This document shows, in pieces, positions 41,652 to 50,661 of a stretch of DNA of 64,000 nucleotides (positions within the stretch are counted from its first letter, which is position 1; each line of letters opens with the position of its first letter). The stretch is from Neobacillus niacini (GTDB lineage Bacteria > Bacillota > Bacilli > Bacillales > Cytobacillaceae). Location of the stretch: NCBI RefSeq assembly GCF_023715785.1, contig NZ_JAMBOX010000011.1, positions 62,001 to 126,000 of the forward strand, read 5' to 3'. The notes beneath the pieces were generated by a model that saw only the letters and a list, made by a program, of their open reading frames with translations, ran no database searches and was not told the origin of the DNA. A program made the position numbers and the translations under genes.

Positions 41652-42620
41652 ATGAGAGAAAATCGAATAAGATTGAACGGCGGATTTCACAACGAGGTTT
41701 ATTATGACAAGGGGATTAATAGAGTAATAAGAATTTCGGAACCAGGGAAAACAAAGGATATAGTTCTGGCGGAACTACAATGGATGAAATTTTTATATGA
41801 TAAAGGTGTTCGTGTGCCAAGGCCTGATATGAGTATTGATATTGAAGCAGGGAGAGTTAAAACTACTTTTGAATATATTAGCGGAGACCCGGTAGACGTT
41901 ACCAATATCGCTCATTGGAATTCCGAGATGTTCGAGCAAATGGGCAGGATCTTGGGTCGAATGCATGCCTTATCCAAGGAATGTATGGTACAGGATGTTA
42001 ATCGGCCTAGATGGACACCTGATAACCCAGATGTTTTTCAAATATGGAGAAAATTGAGTCCTTGGCTGCAGGGAAAATACGAAATTTGGATGCAGCGTCT
42101 GGTTCCATACCATATCACCCGGGACACATTTGGGCTCATCCATAACGACTTTCATCAAGGCAACCTGATTGTGAATGAGGGAGGTTGCCTCACCGTGATT
42201 GACTTTGATGAATGTTCCTATAATTGGTACGCACAGGATTTGGCCGTCTGTTTTTATCATGCGTACTGGCAGCATGCCTCTTTCAATGGCGATGCTGAAG
42301 CGTTTTGTAAGACCTTCTTAAGTTCATTCTTTAAAGGGTATCAGGAAGAAAATTTGCTTCATCCTGACACGGTGGAACAAATGCTGATTTTCTTAAAGCT
42401 GCGGGAGATCTTTTTATATTCTTTATTTTTGCGAAAATGGGATTTGGATAGTTTGGAGGATTGGCAGAAGTTCACCTTGCAGGATTTGGAAGGGAGAATT
42501 GAGAAAGAATCACCATATGCCGGGCTCGGCGATTTTTCGTGTTTGTGTTATAAGAATAAAACAGTCGGAAAATTGATGCGAACTGTCCAAAGTCGAGGTT
42601 TCTGCGAACAAAACGAATAG
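41652..42620 (+). CDS. APH/choline-kinase family phosphotransferase
   Basis: A 322-aa aminoglycoside-phosphotransferase-fold kinase. The catalytic loop is LIHNDFHQGNL (about 161-171) and the metal-binding DFDE follows in LTVIDFDECSYNWYAQDLAV. Substrates of this family include aminoglycosides, choline, homoserine and others; none is indicated. The last 18 residues (KLMRTVQSRGFCEQNE) are encoded by the first unit of repeat array E, so the C-terminus has been extended or replaced by the repeat and the stop codon lies inside it. The ribosome binding site is weak (GGGGTT), which fits coupling to the GNAT gene. Confidence 0.82.
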   Translation: MRENRIRLNGGFHNEVYYDKGINRVIRISEPGKTKDIVLAELQWMKFLYDKGVRVPRPDMSIDIEAGRVKTTFEYISGDPVDVTNIAHWNSEMFEQMGRILGRMHALSKECMVQDVNRPRWTPDNPDVFQIWRKLSPWLQGKYEIWMQRLVPYHITRDTFGLIHNDFHQGNLIVNEGGCLTVIDFDECSYNWYAQDLAVCFYHAYWQHASFNGDAEAFCKTFLSSFFKGYQEENLLHPDTVEQMLIFLKLREIFLYSLFLRKWDLDSLEDWQKFTLQDLEGRIEKESPYAGLGDFSCLCYKNKTVGKLMRTVQSRGFCEQNE

Positions 42621-42760
42621 TAAACCGAAGGAAACTGTCCACAAGAATGGTTTCTACGGACAAAACAGATGGCAAACCGAAGGAAACTGTCCGCAAGAAT
42701 GGTTTCTACGGACAAAACCGAAGGCAAATCGAAGTGAAATGTCTTGCAAGAACTATTCCG
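42579..42760. repeat. 52-bp-period repeat array E (AACTGTCC...GGACAAAAC)
   Basis: Four units with AACTGTCC-like starts at 42581, 42633, 42685 and 42737, all exactly 52 bp apart. Each unit has inverted arms (TGTCC and GGACA) about 20 bp apart around GAATGGTTTCTAC. The first unit overlaps the 3' end of the APH-type gene; the last ends about 20 bp before the MBL gene's ribosome binding site. Confidence 0.9.
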
Positions 42761-42781
42761 AATCAAGAAAGGAACGAAATA

Positions 42782-43648
42782 ATGCAAACGATAAAAAAAT
42801 TAGGAACTTCATTTTGGTATATGACACCTATCTCCGAGACAGATCGGCCAATAATAGGAATGGTCGTAGGCAGGGATAAGACGTTAATGATTGATGCTGC
42901 GAATTCAAAGGCCCATGCCGACCTTTTTTTAAAAATGCTCCAAGAACAAAATGTACCGGGACCGGACATGGTTGCCTTGACCCATTGGCATTGGGATCAT
43001 ATTTTTGGACTTTCCGCATTAAAAGGAACAGTGTCGATTTCTTCCAAAGAAACACAAAAGGAAATGAAAAAGCTGATTCCGTATTCCTGGACAGACGAGG
43101 CATTGGCGGAGAGGGTGAAGGAAGGTACAGAAATCGAATTTTGCGCAAACTGTATAAAGGCAGAGTATGGTGAAAATAGAGATATTCGCATTACACTGCC
43201 AACCATCACGTTTGAAGACGAACTCGAAATCGATCTTGGTGGGGTCACTTGTGTATTGAAACATGTCGGAGGGGATCATGCCGCGGATTCGGTTGTGATT
43301 TATATAAAGGAAGAAAAAATCTTATTTTTGGGCGACTGCATCTATCCGGATATCTTTTCACCCAAACACAACTATACTCCGAAACGTGCTGCAAAACTTG
43401 CTGCGCAACTGGAGGAATTTGATGCAGAAACGTATATCCATTCCCATGGGCAAGAGTTATTATCGAAGGAAGAGTTTACCAAAGAAATGCAATTGTTAAA
43501 GAATATGGCCCATTACACGGAAAAGCACAAAGGCGATCAGGTTCAAATCAAATCGGAATATGAAAAGGCTCTTAACCGGGAGTTAAACGAAGAGGAACTA
43601 GAGACGATTGAGTTTTTTGTGAATGGATATGAACTAGCGAACCTATAA
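42782..43648 (+). CDS. MBL-fold metallo-hydrolase
   Basis: A 288-aa metallo-beta-lactamase-fold hydrolase. The zinc motif is THWHWDH (67-73); further ligands are in HVGGDHAADS and GDCIYPD, and a late IHSHGQE histidine is present. It has the glyoxalase-II-like arrangement, but substrate is not evident. ATG 42782 is selected because AAAGGA precedes it; a much longer in-frame extension to 42647 is translated repeat DNA. It is monocistronic, with a terminator following. Confidence 0.87.
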   Translation: MQTIKKLGTSFWYMTPISETDRPIIGMVVGRDKTLMIDAANSKAHADLFLKMLQEQNVPGPDMVALTHWHWDHIFGLSALKGTVSISSKETQKEMKKLIPYSWTDEALAERVKEGTEIEFCANCIKAEYGENRDIRITLPTITFEDELEIDLGGVTCVLKHVGGDHAADSVVIYIKEEKILFLGDCIYPDIFSPKHNYTPKRAAKLAAQLEEFDAETYIHSHGQELLSKEEFTKEMQLLKNMAHYTEKHKGDQVQIKSEYEKALNRELNEEELETIEFFVNGYELANL

Positions 43649-43652
43649 AAGT

Positions 43653-43690
43653 CAGGTATCATCCAGCGAATGGGTGATACCTGGCATTTT
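43653..43690 (+). terminator. Terminator (CAGGTATCA stem)
   Basis: A stem of CAGGTATCAtCC / GGgTGATACCTG, then GCATTTTATT. Same design as the CCAGG-type terminators. Confidence 0.78.
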
Positions 43691-43840
43691 ATTACATTTA
43701 TATTGTGAAATTGTGAACAAAGTTTGAAGCATCATCCCACCACCCCCAATTAAGTGATAAAAGTCATACTTGTCGGAAAATTTTGAGTGATATCGTTAAT
43801 AGTGTAGCAAGGTTAATCATAACTATTGGAGGTATGCTTC

Positions 43841-45826
43841 GTGGTATCACAGAATTATGAAAAACTATTTACTCCCTTCAAAATCGGAAAAATGGAAGTA
43901 AAGAACCGTATTGTAATGGCGCCTATGGGAACCAACTCAGCGTTGCCTGATGGACGCATCTCTGTTGACGAAATTGACTATTTTGAAGAGCGCGCCCGCG
44001 GAGGAGCAGGCATGATTATCTTGGGCTGCCAATTTTTAAACGCAGATCTGGCACAAGGTTCACTTGAAGGAATCTTGGAAAAAGACTACGTCATCCCACT
44101 GTTAACCGACCTTTGTGAAGCTGTACAGCGTTATGGTACGAAAATCGTTGCTCAGCTAAGCTGCGGAACCGGAAGAAATGCTTTCCCAAATATGTATGGA
44201 GAGCCACCGGTATCGGCCTCGCCAATCCCATCCACTTTTAATCCTGATGTGCTATGCCGGCCGTTAAGTGTCGAGGATATTCAGGTAATCATGAAACAAT
44301 TCAAAGAATCAGCAAAACGCGTGAAAGCCGCCGGGTTTGATGCAATTGAAATCCATGGCCATGCCGGTTATTTAATCGACCAATTTATGTCGCCAATTTG
44401 GAACAAACGCGAAGATGAATATGGCGGTACCTTGGAAAAACGGATGCGCTTTCCAGTTGAAATTGTGAAATCGATCCGTGAAGCAGTCGGGCCGGCTATG
44501 CCGATCTTATTTAGAATTTCCTGCGACCATCGGTTCAATGGCGGCAGAACATTAGAAGAGAGTATGGAAATGTTAAAGGTTCTCGAAGCGGCTGGAGTGG
44601 ATGCATTGGATATTGATGCTGGTTCCTACGAGACAATTGATTATATTTTCCCTCCTGCCTATTTAGGAGATGCGTGCATGGACTATGTTTGCGGTCCTGC
44701 CCGCCAAGCTGTTTCCATTCCAATCATGAACGCAGGCAACCATACACCTGAATCGGGAGTCAAACTGATTGAATCCGGCAATGCTGATTTTGTCATGTAT
44801 GGCCGTCCGCTTATTGCCGATCCAGAATTGCCTAATAAATTGTTTGAAGGCAGACGTGAGGATGTCCGTCCTTGTATCCGCTGTAATGAGGAATGCATTG
44901 GCCGAATTGCCGGCCGCTTAACTAAACTGAGCTGCTCAGTAAATATCCAAGCTTGCAATGAGAAACGGTTTGCAATTGAAAAAACGGAGGCACCAAAACA
45001 AATTGTGGTCATCGGCGGCGGTCCTGGTGGACTCGAGGCTGCCAGAGTGGCTGCATTGGAAGGACATAAAGTAACGTTATTTGAAAAAGAGCTAGTCTTG
45101 GGCGGTCAGCTTGCTAGCGCCGCAACACCGCCGTTCAAAAATAAACTTCGCGAATTAATCGCTTGGTATGAAAACCAGTTGACGCAATTGGGCGTTACAG
45201 TGAAGTTAAATACGTTTGTTAAAGAGGATGACCCGATTCTTGAAAGCTGTGACCAAATCATTGTCGGGACTGGGGCTGTACCAATTACCCCTGCCATTCC
45301 TGGCATTGATCGTGAAAATGTCATTGGGGCCATTGATGCTCACTTAAAGAGGGAACTCGTCAAAGGTGACAAGGTAGTCATCACTGGCGGCGGTTTAACC
45401 GGCTGCGACCTTGCCCTTGAACTGGCAATGGAGGGCAAGCAGGTAACCATTGTGGAAATGCAGGACCAATTGGCTTCGGAAGTATTTTTCATAAATGCTG
45501 CGTCATTGTTCCCGAAGCTTGCCAAATTTAATGTCCAACAATTAACAGGTCATAAGGTTCTTTCATTCGAAGAAACCGGTTTGCGTGCACAAAAAGCAGA
45601 CGGGGCTGAAGTCTTTATCGAAGCGGACACTATCATCACCGCGTTTGGAATGAAACCAAATACACAAGTCTCTAACCCAATCACTGAGAAATATTATGAT
45701 AAAATCCAGCGTGTCGGTGATGTAACAAATATCGGAAAGGTCGGAAATGCGATTCGTTCCGGATTCTTTGCGGCTCTTTCCATTGATGCGAAAAAGACGA
45801 AACAGCGTGAACTCCAAGTAAATTAA
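43841..45826 (+). CDS. NADH:flavin oxidoreductase / 2,4-dienoyl-CoA reductase-like enzyme
   Basis: A 661-aa two-module flavoenzyme. Residues about 5-335 form an Old-Yellow-Enzyme TIM barrel with FMN (NRIVMAPMGTNSA, IEIHGHAGYLIDQFMSP). A four-cysteine cluster (Cys near 345, 348, 352 and 364: CIRCNEEC and LSCSVN) binds [4Fe-4S]. Residues from about 387 carry an FAD/NAD(P) module (VVIGGGPGGLEAARV, and a second loop VVITGGGLTGCDLAL). This is the architecture of FadH, 2-enoate reductase and BaiCD-type enzymes, which reduce enoates or dienoyl-CoAs. GTG 43841 follows GGAGGT. It could supply reductase activity to the CoA-thioester locus, but it lies 15 kb away. Confidence 0.9.
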   Translation: MVSQNYEKLFTPFKIGKMEVKNRIVMAPMGTNSALPDGRISVDEIDYFEERARGGAGMIILGCQFLNADLAQGSLEGILEKDYVIPLLTDLCEAVQRYGTKIVAQLSCGTGRNAFPNMYGEPPVSASPIPSTFNPDVLCRPLSVEDIQVIMKQFKESAKRVKAAGFDAIEIHGHAGYLIDQFMSPIWNKREDEYGGTLEKRMRFPVEIVKSIREAVGPAMPILFRISCDHRFNGGRTLEESMEMLKVLEAAGVDALDIDAGSYETIDYIFPPAYLGDACMDYVCGPARQAVSIPIMNAGNHTPESGVKLIESGNADFVMYGRPLIADPELPNKLFEGRREDVRPCIRCNEECIGRIAGRLTKLSCSVNIQACNEKRFAIEKTEAPKQIVVIGGGPGGLEAARVAALEGHKVTLFEKELVLGGQLASAATPPFKNKLRELIAWYENQLTQLGVTVKLNTFVKEDDPILESCDQIIVGTGAVPITPAIPGIDRENVIGAIDAHLKRELVKGDKVVITGGGLTGCDLALELAMEGKQVTIVEMQDQLASEVFFINAASLFPKLAKFNVQQLTGHKVLSFEETGLRAQKADGAEVFIEADTIITAFGMKPNTQVSNPITEKYYDKIQRVGDVTNIGKVGNAIRSGFFAALSIDAKKTKQRELQVN

Positions 45827-45835
45827 TTTTTCAAG

Positions 45836-45869
45836 AAGGCATCGATCAAATGAGGTTGGTGCCTTTTTT
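45836..45869 (+). terminator. Terminator after the flavoenzyme gene
   Basis: A ten-pair stem (AAGGCATCGA / TTGGTGCCTT, with G-T pairs), then a T run. Confidence 0.85.
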
Positions 45870-46039
45870 TATTCCAAAACAAAGACGCGATATGACAGCG
45901 CTTCAAAAATGTTAATCAAATGTTCACAAGTTCTGCGGAAAAAAAGGAGTACAATGAATATGTAAACAAATATTGTGAAAATATTCACAAACATAAAATG
46001 GACAAGTCAACTAGAAATGCAAAACAAAAGGTGGTCAAA

Positions 46040-46399
46040 ATGGGGGAACTTTCAATTAGCGCGTTACTGATTCGGTTTGTTTTAGGCGGAGCGGCAGTCG
46101 TGGCTTCCACAATGGTGGCAAGACGATTAGGGGAGAAGGCAGGCGGGATCTTTGCCGCATTTCCAGCAGTATTTTTAGCCGCGTTATTAACCGCTGGACT
46201 CGACCTTAGGGGCGAGGATCTTGTTTCTCAATCCATTGTCCTATCAAAGGGAGCAATGGTTGGAATGGGAATCAATATTCTTGTCGCAATTATCGCCGGT
46301 TTCCTTTTAAATAAATATGGTTTGAAAAAGGGACTCATGCAAGTGCTTGGGTGCTGGTTTGTCGTCTCAATGGTCGTTGTTGCGATTACTTCCTATTAA
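46040..46399 (+). CDS. DUF3147 family membrane protein (first of tandem pair)
   Basis: A 119-aa protein with four hydrophobic segments. The family hallmark RFVLGGAAVVAS...GGIFAAFPAVFLAALL is in the first half. The DUF3147 function is unknown. ATG 46040 follows AAAGGTGG; a 40-residue in-frame upstream extension is charged, not conserved, and lacks a start signal. The second gene, 15 bp downstream, is its paralogue, so the two probably form a heteromeric small membrane unit, reminiscent of paired SMR/CrcB-type transporters. That last point is inference. Confidence 0.82.
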   Translation: MGELSISALLIRFVLGGAAVVASTMVARRLGEKAGGIFAAFPAVFLAALLTAGLDLRGEDLVSQSIVLSKGAMVGMGINILVAIIAGFLLNKYGLKKGLMQVLGCWFVVSMVVVAITSY

Positions 46400-46414
46400 G
46401 AAAGGTTGTTCATC

Positions 46415-46828
46415 ATGAATAAAGATTTACTGTTACGTTTTCTATTAGGCGGGGCCGCGGTAATGGCCAGCTATTTAATTATTGTCGTTTCACCATGGGA
46501 AATTCTTGGAGGCATCTTCGCGGCATTTCCGGCTGTGATGATTACCGCCGTGCTCATGACCGGAATTAAATCAGGTACAAAGAAAGCAGCGAAAATTGCC
46601 AACGGTTCGGTTTACGGGATGATTGGCGGGATTATTTGCGCAGCAACCGTATATATGGTCCTAAAATGGAGCCATAACTGGGGATTAAGCATGCTTGTCG
46701 GATTGTTTTTCTGGTTAATCAGTTCTGTATTGGTGTCATCGCTGAAAGAGCGAATCGCCCTTATTAAAATAAAGCCCTTCAACGGCAAGATGGTATTGGC
46801 CGAGTCGAGGTTAAGAGACCATAAATAA
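46415..46828 (+). CDS. DUF3147 family membrane protein (second of tandem pair)
   Basis: A 137-aa membrane protein paralogous to the preceding one. It shares RFLLGGAAVMASY and GGIFAAFPAVMITAVLM, followed by TMs 3-4 and a short basic tail (SSLKERIALIKIKPFNGK and so on). AAAGG precedes ATG 46415. It ends with a strong terminator. The pair was presumably created by tandem duplication; the longer tail differs from the first copy. Confidence 0.82.
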   Translation: MNKDLLLRFLLGGAAVMASYLIIVVSPWEILGGIFAAFPAVMITAVLMTGIKSGTKKAAKIANGSVYGMIGGIICAATVYMVLKWSHNWGLSMLVGLFFWLISSVLVSSLKERIALIKIKPFNGKMVLAESRLRDHK

Positions 46829-46841
46829 TAGAAATAAGTCA

Positions 46842-46876
46842 AGTGCCAGGTACCCTTATTAGGGTTCTGGCACTTT
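46842..46876 (+). terminator. Terminator (AGTGCCAG stem)
   Basis: The long stem AGTGCCAGgtACCCT / AGGGTtcTGGCACT has a 4-base loop and is followed by TTTTT. A clean example of the GTGCC/GGCAC group. Confidence 0.92.
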
Positions 46877-47067
46877 TTCACGCTAATGCTATTTCCAAAT
46901 TTTCTGGATTATTTTTGCTGGTGATTCTGACTAGCCTTCTTCATTGAGCTTGTTGGCGTTTCTTTTTAAATAGTAACTTACCCCTATTAATCCCTACTTT
47001 TTGGATGTTCCCTTGCAGGAAGGGAAATAATGATATTTAACAAGTTTTTATCACAGGGGGTTGCAAA

Positions 47068-48147
47068 ATGAAATGTCCGCAATGTGTTTACACCAATCCT
47101 GAAGGGGTCAAGTTCTGTATAAGCTGCGGCAGCAATTTTTCTAAGGCCGAGGACGGTCAGCAGGATCCCAGCAGTTTATTTTACGAGTTTGCTACTTACG
47201 TGGACATGGTTCCAAGGTTTGAACGTTCGGTAGAGCCAAAAATGAGAAATATCTTCTCCAGGGTGTTCCGCAACCATAGCATGCTGGAGGCAGAACGGCT
47301 TTTTATTGTGGGCACGGCCATTACCACACCGAAAATTGAAGAGGTAACGGAAACATGGCCAAAGCCTTGGCTGTTTGCAAGGATATTTCTGATTGGGTTA
47401 ATTGCTTTTACAGGAATGCATGTCGGGGTGAGCATGTTCCATAATTTTAATTTTATCCCCGGACTTATTATCATTGGGGCGTTTGCCATTCCGCTAACAA
47501 CGCTCACGTTCTTTTGGGAAATGAATGCGCCGCAAAATATTGCTTTTTATCAAATTATTTATATAGTGTTAATCGGGGGAATCCTGTCGATGTTGGTGGC
47601 GCTTGTGTTTTTTAATATCCTAAGGAATAATATCAATCCGATTACAATTGGGGTTATTGAGGAACTTGCCAAGACGGCCGTTGTTATCTATTTTGTCCGC
47701 AACCGCAAATACAAGTATATCCTCAATGGTCTTTTGGTAGGTGCGGCAGTCGGCGCAGGCTTCGCTGCATTTGAAACGGCCGGTTATGCGCTAAGAAGTC
47801 TGCTGACCGGAAGTTTCGAGAGCCTCTATTTTACGATTCTATGGCGAAGCTTTTTGGCTCCTGGGGGGCATGTCGCCTGGGCCGCTTTGACAGGTGCTGC
47901 TTTCTGTAAGGTACAGGGTAACGATGGGTTTAACCTGTCCTTGTTGCTAAAACTAAGATTTCTTCTGACCTTTATTCTTGTTGTGGCGATGCATGCATTA
48001 TGGGACGTGCCGATACCAGGCATGTCACCGTATGGGCAAATTATTTTAATGGTCGCTTCTTGGGTGATTGCCATCTGGATGATTCGCCAAGGCTTAAAGG
48101 AAATCAGCAAAAAGAAAGACCACCTTGCGATTAATCCGCCTCAATAA
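47068..48147 (+). CDS. Zinc-ribbon PrsW-like intramembrane protease
   Basis: A 359-aa protein. An N-terminal zinc ribbon (Cys3, Cys6, Cys17, Cys20) is followed by about seven or eight membrane segments from residue 100 onwards. The catalytic-type IGVIEELAK (Glu198, Glu199), GHVAWAAL and AMHALWD histidine motifs match the PrsW/CPBP-related protease clan. B. subtilis PrsW cleaves the anti-sigma factor RsiW. This protein has an extra zinc ribbon, so it is a different subfamily and no anti-sigma gene is adjacent. ATG 47068 follows AGGGGG. Confidence 0.82.
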   Translation: MKCPQCVYTNPEGVKFCISCGSNFSKAEDGQQDPSSLFYEFATYVDMVPRFERSVEPKMRNIFSRVFRNHSMLEAERLFIVGTAITTPKIEEVTETWPKPWLFARIFLIGLIAFTGMHVGVSMFHNFNFIPGLIIIGAFAIPLTTLTFFWEMNAPQNIAFYQIIYIVLIGGILSMLVALVFFNILRNNINPITIGVIEELAKTAVVIYFVRNRKYKYILNGLLVGAAVGAGFAAFETAGYALRSLLTGSFESLYFTILWRSFLAPGGHVAWAALTGAAFCKVQGNDGFNLSLLLKLRFLLTFILVVAMHALWDVPIPGMSPYGQIILMVASWVIAIWMIRQGLKEISKKKDHLAINPPQ

Positions 48148-48158
48148 TAAGGGATTAA

Positions 48159-48189
48159 ATGGCGTGTCATTGGGAACACGCCATTTTTT
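48159..48189 (+). terminator. Terminator after the PrsW-like gene
   Basis: A perfect 9-bp stem, ATGGCGTGT / ACACGCCAT, with an 8-base loop and TTTTT. Confidence 0.92.
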
Positions 48190-48386
48190 ATGTGAAACTG
48201 ACAAAATCCTTTCAAAAATTACCTATTCAACTATCTTCTGAAAGTGGTATCCTTAAATTTAAATAGCCTAGTCTTTGGCAGGAAAAATTTTATTTATACC
48301 CCGAATTGTTAACTCCTTTTTCACTTTTAAGCAAGATCATTCCTTACTTTTTATAATCAAAAATATCAAAATGGGAGGTGGAAATC

Positions 48387-48734
48387 ATGCTCATTGAAAC
48401 CTTAGAACACGCAGAGGTTTGTTCGGTTATCTTTATTAGAGACTATATCCAATTTTATTTTGAGGGGGAAGAAAACAACGGGACATTAACCGCATATTCA
48501 CTACCGGTCGCCATTGCAAATGGTACATATTTTAATATTGACACCCCAGGGTATCGGGATGCACTGTGCTCGTTTATTAACCTTCAAGTGAGAAGGTTTG
48601 AGATTTTGAAAGGGGATAAAATAACCATTACACTTGAAAATGAAGACAGGATAGAGGTTTCCTTGAAAAAGGAAGACAGTAATGGCTTTGAGGCAGCCAT
48701 GCTAAGAATTGAAAACCAGATTGCGGTGTGGTGA
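48387..48734 (+). CDS. Hypothetical protein, 115 aa
   Basis: A 115-aa soluble protein with alternating strands (VCSVIFIRDYIQFYFEG, then KITITLENEDRIEVSL), suggesting a small beta-rich fold. No motif or family recognised. GGGAGGTG at 48373-48380 precedes ATG 48387; GTG 48378 overlaps it. It is convergent with an 83-aa gene, with a perfect 12-bp hairpin between them. Confidence 0.68.
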   Translation: MLIETLEHAEVCSVIFIRDYIQFYFEGEENNGTLTAYSLPVAIANGTYFNIDTPGYRDALCSFINLQVRRFEILKGDKITITLENEDRIEVSLKKEDSNGFEAAMLRIENQIAVW

Positions 48735-48738
48735 ATGA

Positions 48739-48766
48739 AAGCAGAGGAATGGGAATTCCTCTGCTT
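48739..48766. terminator. Bidirectional hairpin between convergent small genes
   Basis: A perfect 12-bp stem, AAGCAGAGGAAT / ATTCCTCTGCTT, with a 4-base loop. T tracts are weak on both sides (GATTTAT, TTTCATT), so termination efficiency is uncertain. Confidence 0.7.
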
Positions 48767-48785
48767 GATTTATATCTTGAAAGAT

Positions 48786-49037
48786 TTAATAATCAATCTG
48801 GCGCAAATACAAAAGGTATTCATTTTCATTGATTTTTTTCATTTTATACTTGCGCATTTGGCTTTCAATTTTTTTCTCCACATCATCTTTATTGCTAAAT
48901 AAGTTAGTCAATTGGTAGATCGCTTCTGCAATCGTGATCATCCCTGCAGAACCCAGTTCAAAACCCAGTGTTTCTGTTTCCGAGAGCTGTGTTTCAGCGA
49001 TTTTTTTCAAATCATCAACGTAGTCACCCTTGATCAA
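48786..49037 (-). CDS. Hypothetical protein, 83 aa
   Basis: An 83-aa charged helical protein (DDLKKIAETQLSETETLGFELG, then SNKDDVEKKIESQMRKYKMKKI). It starts at TTG 49037 with AAGGA upstream. No family recognised. The C-terminal KYKMKKINENEYLLYLRQIDY looks like a single strand-turn-strand unit. It converges on the 115-aa hypothetical gene. Function unknown. Confidence 0.6.
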   Translation of the reverse strand: MIKGDYVDDLKKIAETQLSETETLGFELGSAGMITIAEAIYQLTNLFSNKDDVEKKIESQMRKYKMKKINENEYLLYLRQIDY

Positions 49038-49227
49038 AATATAGGATTCCTTATTATTAAAGGCTAAGAGTAGGTGAACTATTGTTAGAGGAACAAGAAA
49101 TTTGAAAGGAGTGGCGCCAAGCTGCGTACATCTAAAGTTGTAGAAAATTTCAGTCCTTTAATTCAATCCAGATTTACCTGGATTAGATAAAATAAATATA
49201 TCAAAAGGGTCAAAGGGGAGAATAAAA

Positions 49228-49596
49228 ATGCATTTAAGGATGGAGCTTTTCACAAATGAACTAGAAAAAACAGTACAATTTTATCAAAAAATCATTGGGC
49301 TTAAATTAAACAGGATGAATGATACATATGCTGCTCTAAGCAATGATACAGTTAACATTGGGATTGGGACATTCGATTTTTTGCCTGATACCCACCCGCT
49401 GAAAGCGAGGGACTTGGAGCGGTTAGGGATAGGTGTCGAAATCGTGATTGAGGTTCCGGATATTGAGAAAAAGTATAATGAAATAGTAGAGTCGGGCTAC
49501 CCGCTTGAAGCGCCTTTATCTGAACAGGCTTGGGGGTCAATAGACTTTAGATTGAGCGATCCAAACGGGTATTATATTCGCCTGACGGAAGCTTAA
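49228..49596 (+). CDS. VOC (glyoxalase/bleomycin resistance) family protein
   Basis: A 122-aa vicinal-oxygen-chelate protein. It has HLRMELFTNELEKTVQFYQKIIGLKLNRM at the N-terminus and ends AWGSIDFRLSDPNGYYIRLTEA, whose DPNGY is diagnostic. It is a single half-domain pair, so it works as a dimer. Substrates range from methylglyoxal adducts to fosfomycin and bleomycin; none is indicated. AAAGGGGAG precedes ATG 49228. Confidence 0.87.
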   Translation: MHLRMELFTNELEKTVQFYQKIIGLKLNRMNDTYAALSNDTVNIGIGTFDFLPDTHPLKARDLERLGIGVEIVIEVPDIEKKYNEIVESGYPLEAPLSEQAWGSIDFRLSDPNGYYIRLTEA

Positions 49597-49650
49597 TAAC
49601 AGATTTGGATAATGGCAGTAATAGGCTTATTAAAGTGGGGGAGAAGAATG

Positions 49651-49678
49651 AAAACTCGCCAGCGGCGAGTTTTCTTTT
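49651..49678. terminator. Terminator between VOC and TatD genes
   Basis: A perfect 10-bp stem, AAAACTCGCC / GGCGAGTTTT, with a 3-base loop and CTTTT. It is symmetrical enough to serve both convergent genes. Confidence 0.9.
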
Positions 49679-50447
49679 ATATCCTGTAAAATGACTTCGT
49701 GTGTTCCAGAATCCGATCCGCCACTTCTGTTTCTGGCAAGTTTTTTATTTTTGCAATCGAAAGGATTGATTCTTTCATCATTTTCGGGTGGGTCATTTTT
49801 CCAGTGAAAGGACCCTCAAATGGCCACGGACCATCTGTTTCCACCATTATTAACTCCAATGGGTAAGCCTCGATCAGCCTCTGAATTTTTTCTTTATAGA
49901 CAATTTCTGGAGTGATGGAAATGCTATAGCCATTTCTAATCATCCTCTCCATCGTTTTGGTATCGCCTTTAAACCAGTGGAAATGGGCATTTTTCATGGA
50001 ATGCTTTTCCAAAAGGTCACAAACAATCGGGGCATCATCATAAACGGCATGCAGGACAATGGGCTTGTCCCATTGCCTTGCCAATTGGATAAACATCTCA
50101 AGAAGGTCAATATATTGACCGTATTGGGCTTTGGATACCTTTTGGTCCATTCTCATATAGTAGGGCAAACCTACTTCTCCTACAGCAATCATTTCGGTTC
50201 GATATTTGGTGATCCATTCTAGCAGCTTGTTTAGCTCGATTTCAGTTGGCAGGCTTTGCTCTGGGTGAAACCCGAATGCAGGCTTTACCTTTTGATCTTT
50301 ACGGGATAATTCCAGATTTCGTAAACAAGATTGAAGGTCGGTGGAAACCGAGAGCATTGCCTCTAGCCAGTCTACATCAGTCAGGATAGTTGTGATTTCT
50401 AGATCTTTGTATTTGTCCAAATGGATATGGGAATCAATCATTTTCAA
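49677..50447 (-). CDS. TatD family hydrolase
   Basis: A 256-aa metal-dependent hydrolase of the TatD/amidohydrolase superfamily. It has DSHIHLD (5-11) metal ligands, the GEVGLPYY glutamate, KPIVLHAVYDDAP and VETDGPWPF with the final aspartate. TatD enzymes are nucleases acting on DNA ends or D-tyrosyl-type substrates. It is about the usual length. TTG 50447 is the probable start (GGGAGTGA upstream); ATG 50441 is an alternative. Monocistronic. Confidence 0.87.
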   Translation of the reverse strand: MKMIDSHIHLDKYKDLEITTILTDVDWLEAMLSVSTDLQSCLRNLELSRKDQKVKPAFGFHPEQSLPTEIELNKLLEWITKYRTEMIAVGEVGLPYYMRMDQKVSKAQYGQYIDLLEMFIQLARQWDKPIVLHAVYDDAPIVCDLLEKHSMKNAHFHWFKGDTKTMERMIRNGYSISITPEIVYKEKIQRLIEAYPLELIMVETDGPWPFEGPFTGKMTHPKMMKESILSIAKIKNLPETEVADRILEHTKSFYRI

Positions 50448-50621
50448 CTTTAGTCACTCCCTAACCATATTCTACTCTAATTGGGAATCCGAAGTCAGGC
50501 ATACAGGCCGTCAAAGTTGATGAAGGACAAACCCAGGTAGTTGAGCGCCAAAAATGTCCTTCACAAATCTTTTTGGAAAAATGATCATTTTCCACTTGCA
50601 AACAATACGAAATTTGAATAC

Positions 50622-50635
50622 TATCTAATTAGATA
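50622..50635. promoter_or_regulatory. Palindromic operator of the ArsR-type regulator
   Basis: A perfect 14-bp palindrome, TATCTAATTAGATA, 26 bp before the regulator start and overlapping its likely promoter. A near-copy recurs at 51255-51265 before the MFS gene. Confidence 0.75.
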
Positions 50636-50661
50636 ATTATAAAAGTAGGTGCATACCAAAC

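Noticed and set aside
44535..45012. Overlapping minus-strand frames in the flavoenzyme gene
   Set aside because: The flavoenzyme's catalytic motifs are continuous across the region; the opposite frames lack start signals and family resemblance.
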